A stretch of 18,629 bases of DNA from Bacteroidaceae bacterium (GCA_028707655.1 JAQWAN010000008.1:1-18629), one strand, 5' to 3'; numbered from the stretch's first letter, positions 7,257-14,718 are shown. A program made the numbers and translations. The notes: generated by a model not told the origin, from the sequence alone.

Positions 7257-9791
7257 TTATCCGCAACGAGATGCACCGCAGTTGGTGCAGATAAGGCAGC
7301 CTTCTTGGTAAATTAAGGTGGCTTCATGGCAGTTAGGACAAACCTGCCCTTTGGCTTCGGTTCCATCTTTTACATATTTCTTTAAAGCTCTTTCTACACC
7401 ATTTTTCCAAGTGTTTATGTTTTCGCTATCTAGTTGTAAAGAACCAACGAGTTTAATTACTTGGTCAATAGGCATTCTCCATCGTAATACGCCTGAAATT
7501 AATTTAGCGTAGTTCCAATATTCTTTATTGAATTTCTCAGAAAGCCCCTCAATAGTGGTTTTGTATCCGCGTTTATTTTCAAACTGGAAATCATAACGTT
7601 TATTCCCGTTTTCGTCTAAATTTTTGATGATGCGTCCAGATACAACCGACTTAGGAAGACTAAGACCTTCATCGTCATCTTGTAGACCGGTGAATATTTC
7701 ATAAGGATGTCCATCTAATAAACCAACTAGTGCTACCCATTTCTCTTTGTTGTTTTGAAAACGTACAACATCACAATCGAGCGTTTTGGGGCGTACCTCT
7801 ACAACAGTGGGGTATTTACAAGGTGGTGGTGTGTCTTTTTTGCTTTCTGCAGCAACAAGAACACCAGAACGTGAACCATCACGATAGACGGTACAGCCTT
7901 TGCAACCACATTTCCATGCTTCTACATATAAATCGTTTACTAACTCTTCGTTAGCATCGTTGGGTAGGTTGATTGTTACGCTGATAGAGTGGTCTACCCA
8001 TTTTTGGATACGTCCTTGCATCTTAATCTTCATTAACCAATCAACATCGTTTGAAGTTGCTTTGTAGTAGGGCGATTTCTTTACGATTTCGTCAATCTCT
8101 TCTTGCGAATATTTCTTTGTTATGTCGTAGTTGTTCTTTTCCATCCAAGTTAAGAACTTGTGATGATAAACAATATACTCCTCAAAGGCATCTCCTGATT
8201 CATCAATTAAATCAATTTGCGACTCAGGGTCATTGGGATTTACTTTTCTGCGACGTTTGTATACTGGTAGGAATACAGGCTCAATACCAGATGTTGTTTG
8301 TGTCATCAAACTCGTTGTTCCTGTTGGTGCAATGGTTAAACAAGCGATGTTTCGTCTACCTGATTTTGCCATCTCTTCATAAAGACTTGGATCGGCATCT
8401 TTTAGGCGATTGATGAATGGATTGTTTTGTTCTCTAACGGTGTCGTATACTTCGAATGGGCCACGTTCCTTAGCAAGATTAACCGATGAACGGTAAGCTT
8501 CTATTGCTAGGGTTTTGTGTACACTCTCGGAGAAAGTAGTGGCCTCTTCTGTTCCATAACGTAGTCCCATGGCAGCAATCATATCGCCTTCGGCAGTGAT
8601 ACCAACACCTGTTCGTCTACCCTGTTTGGTTTTGTGATAAATCTTTTCCCATAGATGGAGCTCAGAACCTTTTACCTCATCGCTTTCTGGGTCCTTTCTA
8701 ATCTTATCTAAGATGGCTTGAATTTTTTCAAGTTCAAGATCTATGATATCATCCATGATACGTTGTGCATATCTTACATGCTCTTTAAATAAATCAAAGT
8801 CAAAATAAGCCTCCTTGCTGAAAGGATTTGTTACGTAGGAATAGAGATTAATGGCTAATAGACGGCAAGAATCGTAGGGACATAATGGGATCTCTCCACA
8901 TGGATTTGTGGAGACTGTTTTATACCCTAAATCAGTATAACAATCTGGCACTGACTCGCGGATGATAGTATCCCAGAAAAGTACGCCTGGTTCAGCTGAT
9001 TTCCACGCATTGTGTACAATCTTTTTCCATAGTGGAGCAGCCTCTATACTTTTGGTGTATTTAGGTTTTTCTGCATCAATAGGATATTGCTGTGTATAGT
9101 TTTGACCCGAGGTTGCAGCACGCATAAACTCGTCGTCTAATTTAATCGAAACGTTGGCACCCGTAATCTTTCCTTCCACCATTTTGGCATCAATAAAAGA
9201 TTCTGAGTCGGGATGCTTTACTGAAACACTTAACATTAAGGCTCCTCTTCTTCCATCTTGGGCTACCTCTCGTGTAGAGTTCGAATAGCGTTCCATGAAG
9301 GGTACTAATCCTGTAGATGTTAATGCCGAATTTTTAACAGGAGAACCTTTTGGACGGATATGAGATAAATCGTGACCAACCCCGCCTCTTCGTTTCATTA
9401 ATTGTACCTGTTCTTCATCAATCTTGATGATACCTCCATATGAATCGGCTGATCCATCCATACCAATAACAAAACAATTGGACAAAGAACCAACTTGTAG
9501 GTTATTGCCTATCCCTGTCATGGGACTTCCTTGTGGTACAATATATTTAAAATTGTCGAGCAGGGAGAAAATCTTTTCAGCCGCAAGAGGATTTGCATAT
9601 TTTTGCTCAATGCGTGCTACTTCATTGGCAATTCTCCAATGCATCTCTTCTGGTGTCTTTTCATAGAGATTGCCATAAGAATCTTTTACGGCATACTTGT
9701 TAGCCCAAACTTTAGCGGCTAAACTATCTCCTTTGAAATATTTTAACGAAGCTGCATAGGCCTCGTCAAATGTATAGGTTTTTTTTCCCAT
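7257..9791 (-). CDS. nrdJ: Adenosylcobalamin-dependent (class II) ribonucleotide reductase
   Basis: Reduces ribonucleotides to deoxyribonucleotides using adenosylcobalamin to make the thiyl radical, independent of oxygen. Numbered from the ATG at 9791 (844 residues), it shows LSNC (Cys106) and RRNIAC (Cys484) as the probable redox pair, and NPCGEIPL with Asn296, Cys298 (thiyl) and Glu300. APTGTTS lies near 488-494, a CGCKGC cluster near 628-633, and a C-terminal zinc-ribbon-like tail CPNC...CLICTNC ending in SRCG. That tail and the length fit the long NrdJ subtype found in Bacteroidota. I chose the ATG at 9791 over an in-frame TTG at 9803. It is monocistronic with its own promoter and terminator. 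No NrdR box and no cobalamin riboswitch was recognised in the leader. Confidence 0.97.
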   Translation of the reverse strand: MGKKTYTFDEAYAASLKYFKGDSLAAKVWANKYAVKDSYGNLYEKTPEEMHWRIANEVARIEQKYANPLAAEKIFSLLDNFKYIVPQGSPMTGIGNNLQVGSLSNCFVIGMDGSADSYGGIIKIDEEQVQLMKRRGGVGHDLSHIRPKGSPVKNSALTSTGLVPFMERYSNSTREVAQDGRRGALMLSVSVKHPDSESFIDAKMVEGKITGANVSIKLDDEFMRAATSGQNYTQQYPIDAEKPKYTKSIEAAPLWKKIVHNAWKSAEPGVLFWDTIIRESVPDCYTDLGYKTVSTNPCGEIPLCPYDSCRLLAINLYSYVTNPFSKEAYFDFDLFKEHVRYAQRIMDDIIDLELEKIQAILDKIRKDPESDEVKGSELHLWEKIYHKTKQGRRTGVGITAEGDMIAAMGLRYGTEEATTFSESVHKTLAIEAYRSSVNLAKERGPFEVYDTVREQNNPFINRLKDADPSLYEEMAKSGRRNIACLTIAPTGTTSLMTQTTSGIEPVFLPVYKRRRKVNPNDPESQIDLIDESGDAFEEYIVYHHKFLTWMEKNNYDITKKYSQEEIDEIVKKSPYYKATSNDVDWLMKIKMQGRIQKWVDHSISVTINLPNDANEELVNDLYVEAWKCGCKGCTVYRDGSRSGVLVAAESKKDTPPPCKYPTVVEVRPKTLDCDVVRFQNNKEKWVALVGLLDGHPYEIFTGLQDDDEGLSLPKSVVSGRIIKNLDENGNKRYDFQFENKRGYKTTIEGLSEKFNKEYWNYAKLISGVLRWRMPIDQVIKLVGSLQLDSENINTWKNGVERALKKYVKDGTEAKGQVCPNCHEATLIYQEGCLICTNCGASRCG

Positions 9792-9873
9792 TATTTTGTT
9801 CAATTGTGCTGTTATTGTACTATCGGTTAACTCGTAGAAGTTTCACCAACATAAGCTTGTAATAAACGTCGGA

Positions 9874-9904
9874 CAAATGTATATATTAATTATCATCTAA
9901 CAAA
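9874..9904 (-). promoter_or_regulatory. nrdJ promoter
   Basis: On the - strand this is TTTG (9904-9901), 19 bp, then TACATTTG (9881-9874). It matches both Bacteroidota promoter elements at the known spacing and is the best full promoter in the window. It predicts a leader of about 75 nt, the longest here. Confidence 0.75.
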
Positions 9905-9952
9905 GAAATCGGTGACTGTTTTATCAAAGTTTTCCAATTTAATTTCTAATAT

Positions 9953-9981
9953 ACTAACAATCAGGTTGTTAGTTTTTTTTT
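9953..9981 (+). terminator. Terminator-like hairpin in a divergent region
   Basis: ACTAACAA and TTGTTAGT form an 8-bp stem around TCAGG, running into nine T (9973-9981). It resembles a + strand intrinsic terminator but no + strand gene lies just upstream. The stem is AT-rich and weak, so function is doubtful. Confidence 0.35.
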
Positions 9982-10092
9982 AGCGGAAAAAGTTTTCCAA
10001 AAAGAAATTTTTATAATTTACTTTTGAAAAGTTTTGTTTTTTAAAGAAGCAAATTAGGAGCATTTTATTATCTGTAAAATGAATAGATTTAT

Positions 10093-10100
10093 TATATTTG
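10093..10100 (+). promoter_or_regulatory. Nitroreductase -7 promoter box
   Basis: TATATTTG matches TAnnTTTG and ends 12 bp before the ATG, implying a leader of only a few nucleotides. The -33 element is poor (TCTG at 10071-10074, 18 bp away). Confidence 0.5.
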
Positions 10101-10112
10101 TAAAAAAAACAG

Positions 10113-10850
10113 ATGAGCAGTTTTAAAAACAGAAAAACAATACGTAAATATACGTTTCAACCTGTCTCTCAAAGACTCTTAGAGAAGCTAATAGCAACTG
10201 CTTCTCATGCCTCTACAGTTGGTAATATGCAAGTATATAGTGTTGTTGCAACGCGCGATGTGGACATAAAAGAACAACTTGCTCCACTTCATTTTAATCA
10301 ACCAATGGTGATGAATGCTCCCGTTGTGCTAACCTTTTGTGCCGATTTTAATCGTTTTTCTAAATGGTGTGAACAGCGTGATGCTGCGCCTTCGTATAAT
10401 AATCTTATCTCTTTTGCAAGTGCAGCTATGGATGCTACTATTTTTGCCCAAACGTTTGCTACACTAGCTGAGCAACGAGGATTAGGAATCTGTTACCTAG
10501 GCACAACAACTTATAATGCAGAAGCTATTTGTGAGGTATTAAAGCTTCCTCCTTTAGTTTTTCCTATCACAACGCTCACTGTAGGATGGCCTGCGGAGTG
10601 TCCTAATAAGGTGGATAGATTGCCTCTTGGAGCTGTTCTCCATGAAGATGTTTATCATGATTTTACTCCTGAAAGCATTGATGAACTTTATGAAGAGAAA
10701 GAAGCTCTACCTATTAATCTACAATATATTAAAGAAAACAATAAAAAAACATTGGCACAAGTCTTTACCGATGTAAGGTATACAAAGAAAGATAATATTC
10801 TTTTTTCTAGGAACTTTAAGAAGGCACTTAAAAAACAGAACTTTTTTTAA
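10113..10850 (+). CDS. Nitroreductase-family FMN-dependent NAD(P)H oxidoreductase
   Basis: A cytoplasmic flavoprotein of the nitroreductase superfamily, expected to use NAD(P)H to reduce quinones, nitroaromatics or related compounds; the true substrate is unknown. The 245-residue product starts with RKTIRKY, the family's N-terminal FMN-phosphate-binding signature. AxHASTVGNMQ (about 32-41), AMDATIFAQTFATLAEQRGLGICYLG (about 105-130) and TVGWPAE (about 177-183) are further conserved family stretches. The length fits the NfsA/FRP-like branch. The C-terminal tail (about 205-245) is Lys-rich, with TLAQVFTDVRYTKKDN, as in Bacteroidota homologues. It is transcribed alone, divergent from nrdJ and convergent with dnaA, with which it shares a terminator. 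A GCAAACGTTTGC-like stretch at 10448-10459 is inside this coding sequence and is probably chance. Confidence 0.9.
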   Translation: MSSFKNRKTIRKYTFQPVSQRLLEKLIATASHASTVGNMQVYSVVATRDVDIKEQLAPLHFNQPMVMNAPVVLTFCADFNRFSKWCEQRDAAPSYNNLISFASAAMDATIFAQTFATLAEQRGLGICYLGTTTYNAEAICEVLKLPPLVFPITTLTVGWPAECPNKVDRLPLGAVLHEDVYHDFTPESIDELYEEKEALPINLQYIKENNKKTLAQVFTDVRYTKKDNILFSRNFKKALKKQNFF

Positions 10851-10863
10851 AGGAAAAGAGCGT

Positions 10864-10913
10864 AAAAAAAAAGAGGGCAAAAGTAATAAGTACTTTTGCC
10901 CTCTTTTTTTTTT
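10864..10913. terminator. Bidirectional terminator between nitroreductase and dnaA
   Basis: Nine A and GAGGGCAAAAGTA (to 10885) pair with TACTTTTGCCCTC (10891-10903) and ten T across a 5-nt loop. The 13-bp core plus flanking A:T pairs serves both the + strand nitroreductase and the - strand dnaA transcripts. Confidence 0.94.
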
Positions 10914-10926
10914 GGGGGGGGGGGGG
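10904..10926. repeat. T10G13 homopolymer junction
   Basis: Ten T are followed by thirteen G, which begins as the terminator's T tract ends and stops 4 bp before the dnaA stop codon. In the dnaA transcript this reads as a run of thirteen C in the 3' untranslated part, directly before the terminator. Such a G run is exceptional in this AT-rich DNA and its true length may vary or be misread. Confidence 0.9.
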
Positions 10927-10930
10927 AGAA

Positions 10931-12334
10931 TTAACGATTCTTTCTTATCGTTTTCTCAATTTCTTCTACCTCTGCACGGAATTTCTTATCTACTTCTATA
11001 AGTCCTTTGATAATTTTATCCGAGTGAAGTACGGTAGCATGATTCTTATTACCAATTTGCAATCCAATTTTGGTGGTAGATGTATTGGTATATTTCTTTG
11101 CTAAGAACATTGCTATTTGTCTAAGCTTTACGATATTACTTCGTCTAGTCTTTTGATGTATAGCAGAAATGTCAATGTCATAATGTGCACAAACTTTCTC
11201 AACAATACTCTCAATGGTGATAGGTTTGTTTTCATGTCTTACCGCCTTGTTAACAATATATTCTGCTAAATCTAAGTCTATCTCTTTATTTAGAATAGTT
11301 GACCGCGCAATAAACTGCAGTACAATACCCTCTAAATCGCGTACACTGTCGTCAACATTCTCAGCAATATAATTGATTACCTCTTCTGGAAAGACAAGAC
11401 CATCGTGCTCTATCTTTTTTCTTAGAATTTCTTTTCTTAATTCAACATTAGGCTTCTCCAATTCGGCCACTAAACCCCATTTGAAACGTGTTAATAAACG
11501 ATCTTCCATTCCCGCTAACATGATAGGAGGTCTATCTGAGGTCATGATAAGTCGCTTCCCGTTTTGGTGTAGGTGGTTAAAAATATGGAAGAAAGTGTTT
11601 TGTGTTTTTGTAGCTCCAGCAAACTCCTGTACATCATCCATAATCAAGATATCTATCGTTTGATAGAAATTAAGAAAATCGTTGGTCACATTGTTTCTTA
11701 CCGAGTCTGTATATTGTACTTGGAAAAGATGAGCTGATACATACAACACCCGTTTTTCAGGATGATCTCTTTTTATTCTTCTTCCTATGGCATTAATAAG
11801 ATGTGTTTTACCAACACCCGATGGTCCGTATATAAAAAGCGGATTAAAAGTAGTGCTGCTTGGGTCACAAGCAATGGTTTCGCCAGCTGTACGCGATAAT
11901 TTATTACTATATCCTTCAATGAAATTATCAAAGCTATAATTTGGATTTAGATGTGGGTCTAAATCTTGTGGAACAGACTGTCTAAGTTGAGAGGGAGCTT
12001 TATTGTCGTTTTTAATTAATCCTTTAGAGTAGTTGTTGCCATTTGTTGGCTCAACGGTCATTTTACCATCATTTGTTTTGTCTACCAGAACGGTATACAT
12101 CAATTTTACCCTATCCCCAATTTCTTTGTGGATAGCCTCTCTAAGTAGATCAACAAATTGCTCTTCTATGTACTCATAAAAGAAATGGCTTGGAACTTGT
12201 ATTGTCAACTTATTATCCTCAAATTTAATGGGGACAATAGGTGCAAACCAAGTTTTAAAAGTCGTGTCTGGGATATTGTCTTTTATAACTTGAAGACAAT
12301 TATTCCACAGCCTGATATGTTTGTTCTCAGCCAT
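10931..12334 (-). CDS. dnaA: Chromosomal replication initiator DnaA
   Basis: AAA+ protein that binds DnaA boxes and opens the replication origin. Numbered from the ATG at 12334 (467 residues): domain I about 1-80; a short variable linker to about 120; AAA+ domain with Walker A GPSGVGKT (170-177), Walker B ILIMDD (229-234) and the arginine-finger region LLTRF (Arg283); then domain IV from about 370 with the RRSNIVKLRQIAM helix and DNA-recognition sequence GNKNHATVLHS (428-438). The second position of the usual DH(T/A)T motif is intact, but the Asp is Asn431 here. The ATG is preferred over an in-frame TTG at 12346. It is convergent with the nitroreductase and shares its terminator. I found no cluster of DnaA boxes next to it. 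Confidence 0.97.
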   Translation of the reverse strand: MAENKHIRLWNNCLQVIKDNIPDTTFKTWFAPIVPIKFEDNKLTIQVPSHFFYEYIEEQFVDLLREAIHKEIGDRVKLMYTVLVDKTNDGKMTVEPTNGNNYSKGLIKNDNKAPSQLRQSVPQDLDPHLNPNYSFDNFIEGYSNKLSRTAGETIACDPSSTTFNPLFIYGPSGVGKTHLINAIGRRIKRDHPEKRVLYVSAHLFQVQYTDSVRNNVTNDFLNFYQTIDILIMDDVQEFAGATKTQNTFFHIFNHLHQNGKRLIMTSDRPPIMLAGMEDRLLTRFKWGLVAELEKPNVELRKEILRKKIEHDGLVFPEEVINYIAENVDDSVRDLEGIVLQFIARSTILNKEIDLDLAEYIVNKAVRHENKPITIESIVEKVCAHYDIDISAIHQKTRRSNIVKLRQIAMFLAKKYTNTSTTKIGLQIGNKNHATVLHSDKIIKGLIEVDKKFRAEVEEIEKTIRKNR

Positions 12335-12380
12335 GTGATTTATCAATACTTATTAATGATTAGTGAAACTTCTACGTCTA

Positions 12381-12412
12381 CAAATTTCAGCATCTTATTT
12401 CATAAAAACAAA
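12381..12412 (-). promoter_or_regulatory. Probable dnaA promoter
   Basis: On the - strand TTTG (12412-12409), 20 bp, then GAAATTTG (12388-12381), one mismatch from TAnnTTTG. It would give a leader of about 40 nt. The -33 TTTG lies inside the left arm of the 17-bp inverted repeat. Confidence 0.4.
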
Positions 12413-12437
12413 TACCTTTTTATTTGTTTTTATGAAA
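12398..12437. repeat. 17-bp perfect inverted repeat upstream of dnaA
   Basis: TTTCATAAAAACAAATA (12398-12414) and its exact complement (12421-12437) flank CCTTTT. No T run follows on either side, so it is not a standard terminator. It overlaps the predicted -33 element of dnaA, which suggests a regulatory site or a cruciform-forming sequence. It could otherwise be a weak end for the MCE transcript. Confidence 0.85.
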
Positions 12438-12608
12438 GAATACCTAAGTTGTTTATTTTCAGTAAAATACTTTATTTGATTTTGGTATATGTTATAAAAC
12501 TATTGATTGAAATTAAACATCTGAAATACAACTATTTACGCAAATTAACAATCGGGAAAATTCTATTCCTTTTGTGCAATCTTATTGTTTTATATATCTC
12601 TTACGCCT

Positions 12609-12628
12609 ATTTTATTTCCAAATAAAAT
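12609..12628. repeat. 9-bp AT-only inverted repeat
   Basis: ATTTTATTT, CC, AAATAAAAT. It lies about 40 bp past the MCE gene stop. It may be a weak - strand transcript end, but it has no T tract and could be chance in AT-rich DNA. Confidence 0.35.
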
Positions 12629-12669
12629 CTTTGAAAAAATCTTGTTATTTAGACTTATTCTAGATTAGG

Positions 12670-13566
12670 CTATTTTTCTTTTCTGCCAAAAACAGAAAAG
12701 TGGACATATCTTTTTGGATGCGATTTAAAATCATTTAAGAGTTTTGTAGCACTATTAGAAAGAGTAGTTAGATTGGTGTAAAGCGTTGAGTCGTTTAAAA
12801 GTAGCCCCATCGTATTATTCTTTTTGTTTAACTGTTTCGTGGTCTGTTCTACATGTGCCAATGTTGTGTTTATGCTCTTTATTGTTTTCGCAAAATCCAC
12901 CGTTTTAAGATTGTTAGTAATTGTAACTGCATTACTACTCATCTGTTCTAAGTTAGCAGCAATATTCGGCATTTTGTGTTGCATAATCAGGTTGAGTTGT
13001 GCAGATGCCTGTTCCAGATTTTTCATTGTTTTCTCTGTCGATTTTAAAGTCTTGTCGATAGATTGGCTAGCAACTATTTGTTGTAAAGAGTTAGCAATAG
13101 AATCGAGTTTCGGCAGAATCGAGTTAATCTGTGGTGTCATCTGATTAATCGTATTATTAATGATTCCTAGATTTATTCCTCCAGGAATAGTATCGTTTTC
13201 TTGGTATTTCTCTCGCATATTGTTGGCTAATAGCAAGGTTATTTTTACCGCTCCTAGCATATCGGTTTCCACTTCCGCTCTACTTCCTTTAGGTATACGT
13301 AGACCATTATCCACCTCTATTTTTACTGTAATCTCTTTGGATTGATTTCGGTTGTATTCAATGTCGCGTACCGATCCTACTTTAACACCATCAGCAAAAA
13401 TGGGACTTGAGATTGGCATCCCTAGTACATTTTCAAATTTAACTAAGTAGTGGTCGCCTGTTTTAAAGATATTGATTCCCTTTAAATAATTGAGTCCAAA
13501 AACGAGTATAGCTAGGGCTGCGATGCCTGTTAGCCCTATTTTTATTTCTTTACTGTTGTATTTCAT
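12670..13566 (-). CDS. MlaD-family MCE protein
   Basis: A periplasmic, inner-membrane-anchored lipid-transfer subunit. MCE proteins carry phospholipids or other lipids between membranes, usually as part of an ABC system. The 298-residue product has a short basic N-terminus, one membrane segment (about 9-28), one MCE domain (about 38-116, with PIFADGVKVGSVRDI and VETDMLGAVKITL), then a long helical region (about 125-265) rich in Asn, Gln, Leu and Thr that looks coiled-coil forming. It ends in a basic tail (HPKRYVHFSVFGRKEK). Its ATG is 1 bp after the stop of the upstream amidase, so the two are co-transcribed and probably translationally coupled. No MlaE/MlaF-like permease or ATPase is in the window, so partner genes must be elsewhere. 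Confidence 0.92.
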   Translation of the reverse strand: MKYNSKEIKIGLTGIAALAILVFGLNYLKGINIFKTGDHYLVKFENVLGMPISSPIFADGVKVGSVRDIEYNRNQSKEITVKIEVDNGLRIPKGSRAEVETDMLGAVKITLLLANNMREKYQENDTIPGGINLGIINNTINQMTPQINSILPKLDSIANSLQQIVASQSIDKTLKSTEKTMKNLEQASAQLNLIMQHKMPNIAANLEQMSSNAVTITNNLKTVDFAKTIKSINTTLAHVEQTTKQLNKKNNTMGLLLNDSTLYTNLTTLSNSATKLLNDFKSHPKRYVHFSVFGRKEK

Positions 13567-13567
13567 G

Positions 13568-14692
13568 TTATTTATTTTTCTTGTAGAGCTGTATGGCTTT
13601 ATGTATATTTGTTTTTTTATTGTTCGTAAATGCTACGATAAATGCATCTTTAAAGATGCGTTTCATCTTTTTACTGAGCGCATATATTTCATCATAATTA
13701 GTGGAGTTTCCAATCGTATATTTGTAGCGACCATTTTCATAATAGTAGGAAATACCTTTTTGACGGTGAAAACGATAATCTCTCAACGATAGTTTTTTAG
13801 AGGATGTCATTATCTGAACTCTAAAATAGGTACCTTTTGTAGTATTCGTTGGCGTTGAATATGTTGTTGGTTTAGGTGAATTCGTTGAGCTAAATGTTTT
13901 TTTAGCAGCTAAGTATTGTGGTTGTTCTTTTCTATATTTAGCAAAAGCTCTATAAATACTTTCGGCCATTTTATTGGCACCCTTTGTAGAGCGTAAGTAA
14001 TCGCGTTCTCTTTTACTTGTGATAAACCCAAGCTCAATTAAGATGCTTGGCATAGAGGTGGCTTTAAGTACTAAAAAACCTGCTTGATGTACCCCTCTGT
14101 CTACTCGTTTAGCATAAGTTTTAAACTCTTTTTGAACCAATGTAGCCAGTGCAACACTTTGTTTCATATGTTTATCTTGAATAAACTCAAAGATAATATA
14201 GCTCTCTGGCGAGGAGGGATCAAAGCCTGCATATTTTTGCTTGTAGTTGTCTTCTATCTCAATAACCGAGTTCTCTCTCTTGGCAACTTCCAGATTTGCT
14301 TTTGAACGAGATAGTCCCAGTGTAAATGTTTCAGACCCCACAGGAGAACCTCTTTTTACAGCATTGGTATGAATAGATATAAATAGGTCGGCATTCGCTT
14401 TGTTAGCAATTGCAGCGCGTTGGTTAAGCTCAATAAAGACATCCGATTTTCGCGTATAGATAACCTTTACATCTGGAGCGTTTTTACGTATCTCACGACC
14501 TAATGCAAGTGCAACTTTTAGATTGATATCCTTTTCTTTAACCCCTTTTCTTGCTGCACCAGAGTCGTGCCCACCATGTCCAGCATCGATAACGACAACA
14601 AAGTCCTTGCTCAATGCGGGCGTAGTGCATAGTAGTAATGCTAATAAAAAGCATGCAAAAAATAGAATTCTTTTCGTGTAAGCTGTATGCAT
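13568..14692 (-). CDS. N-acetylmuramoyl-L-alanine amidase with SPOR-like tail
   Basis: Zinc-dependent murein amidase (Amidase_3/AmiC type) that cuts the bond between MurNAc and the stem peptide during cell separation or wall turnover, in the periplasm. Numbered from the ATG at 14692 (374 residues): signal peptide to about residue 29 (hydrophobic core, TTPALSKD); then IDAGHGGHDSGA with zinc His39, EKDINL with Glu53, ISIHTNA with zinc His108, and catalytic Glu220 in ILIELGFIT. After a Ser/Thr/Pro linker (about 265-287) comes YFRVQIMTSS...YKYTIGNSTNYDEI..., which resembles a SPOR domain that binds denuded septal glycan. The ATG is preferred to the TTG at 14713, which lies within 2 bp of the -7 box and ahead of the expected transcript start. 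First gene of a unit with the MCE protein. Confidence 0.94.
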   Translation of the reverse strand: MHTAYTKRILFFACFLLALLLCTTPALSKDFVVVIDAGHGGHDSGAARKGVKEKDINLKVALALGREIRKNAPDVKVIYTRKSDVFIELNQRAAIANKANADLFISIHTNAVKRGSPVGSETFTLGLSRSKANLEVAKRENSVIEIEDNYKQKYAGFDPSSPESYIIFEFIQDKHMKQSVALATLVQKEFKTYAKRVDRGVHQAGFLVLKATSMPSILIELGFITSKRERDYLRSTKGANKMAESIYRAFAKYRKEQPQYLAAKKTFSSTNSPKPTTYSTPTNTTKGTYFRVQIMTSSKKLSLRDYRFHRQKGISYYYENGRYKYTIGNSTNYDEIYALSKKMKRIFKDAFIVAFTNNKKTNIHKAIQLYKKNK

Positions 14693-14710
14693 ATTTTTCT
14701 CTTTCCTTGA

Positions 14711-14718
14711 CAAAAGTA
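14711..14718 (-). promoter_or_regulatory. Amidase-MCE -7 promoter box
   Basis: On the - strand this reads TACTTTTG, an exact TAnnTTTG match 18 bp before the amidase ATG. A -33 element is not evident. It lies back to back with the transporter promoter box about 75 bp away. Confidence 0.55.

Larger units (their letters stand above)
9792..10112. other. Divergent intergenic region between nrdJ and nitroreductase
   Basis: An AT-rich 321-bp region holding the nrdJ leader of about 75 nt, the full nrdJ promoter, an isolated hairpin with a T run (9953-9981) and the nitroreductase -7 box. I find no small gene, tRNA or recognisable riboswitch in it. The block GTGAAACTTCTACG in the nrdJ leader (- strand, 9833-9846) recurs near dnaA at 12363-12376. 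Confidence 0.75.
12335..12669. other. AT-rich intergenic region upstream of dnaA
   Basis: This 335-bp region between dnaA and the MCE gene is very AT-rich. It contains a 17-bp inverted repeat, a 9-bp inverted repeat and a probable dnaA promoter. I looked for TTATCCACA-type DnaA boxes and found none, so there is no evidence that it is the origin. A + strand frame runs through part of it but looks like chance coding in AT-rich DNA. Confidence 0.7.

Noticed and set aside
10448..10459. CCAAACGTTTGC, one base from the LacI-type core
   Set aside because: It lies well inside the nitroreductase coding sequence, encodes conserved-looking residues, and lacks the flanking symmetry of the two upstream sites.
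12158..12625. + strand open frame of 155 codons over the dnaA start and its upstream region
   Set aside because: Half is antisense to dnaA; the rest is Ile/Leu/Lys/Phe-rich translation of AT-rich DNA, with no promoter or family resemblance.
12335..12669. Possible replication origin next to dnaA
   Set aside because: The region is AT-rich with inverted repeats, but it has no TTATCCACA-type boxes. Single near-matches at 12128-12136 and 13310-13318 are isolated and inside genes.
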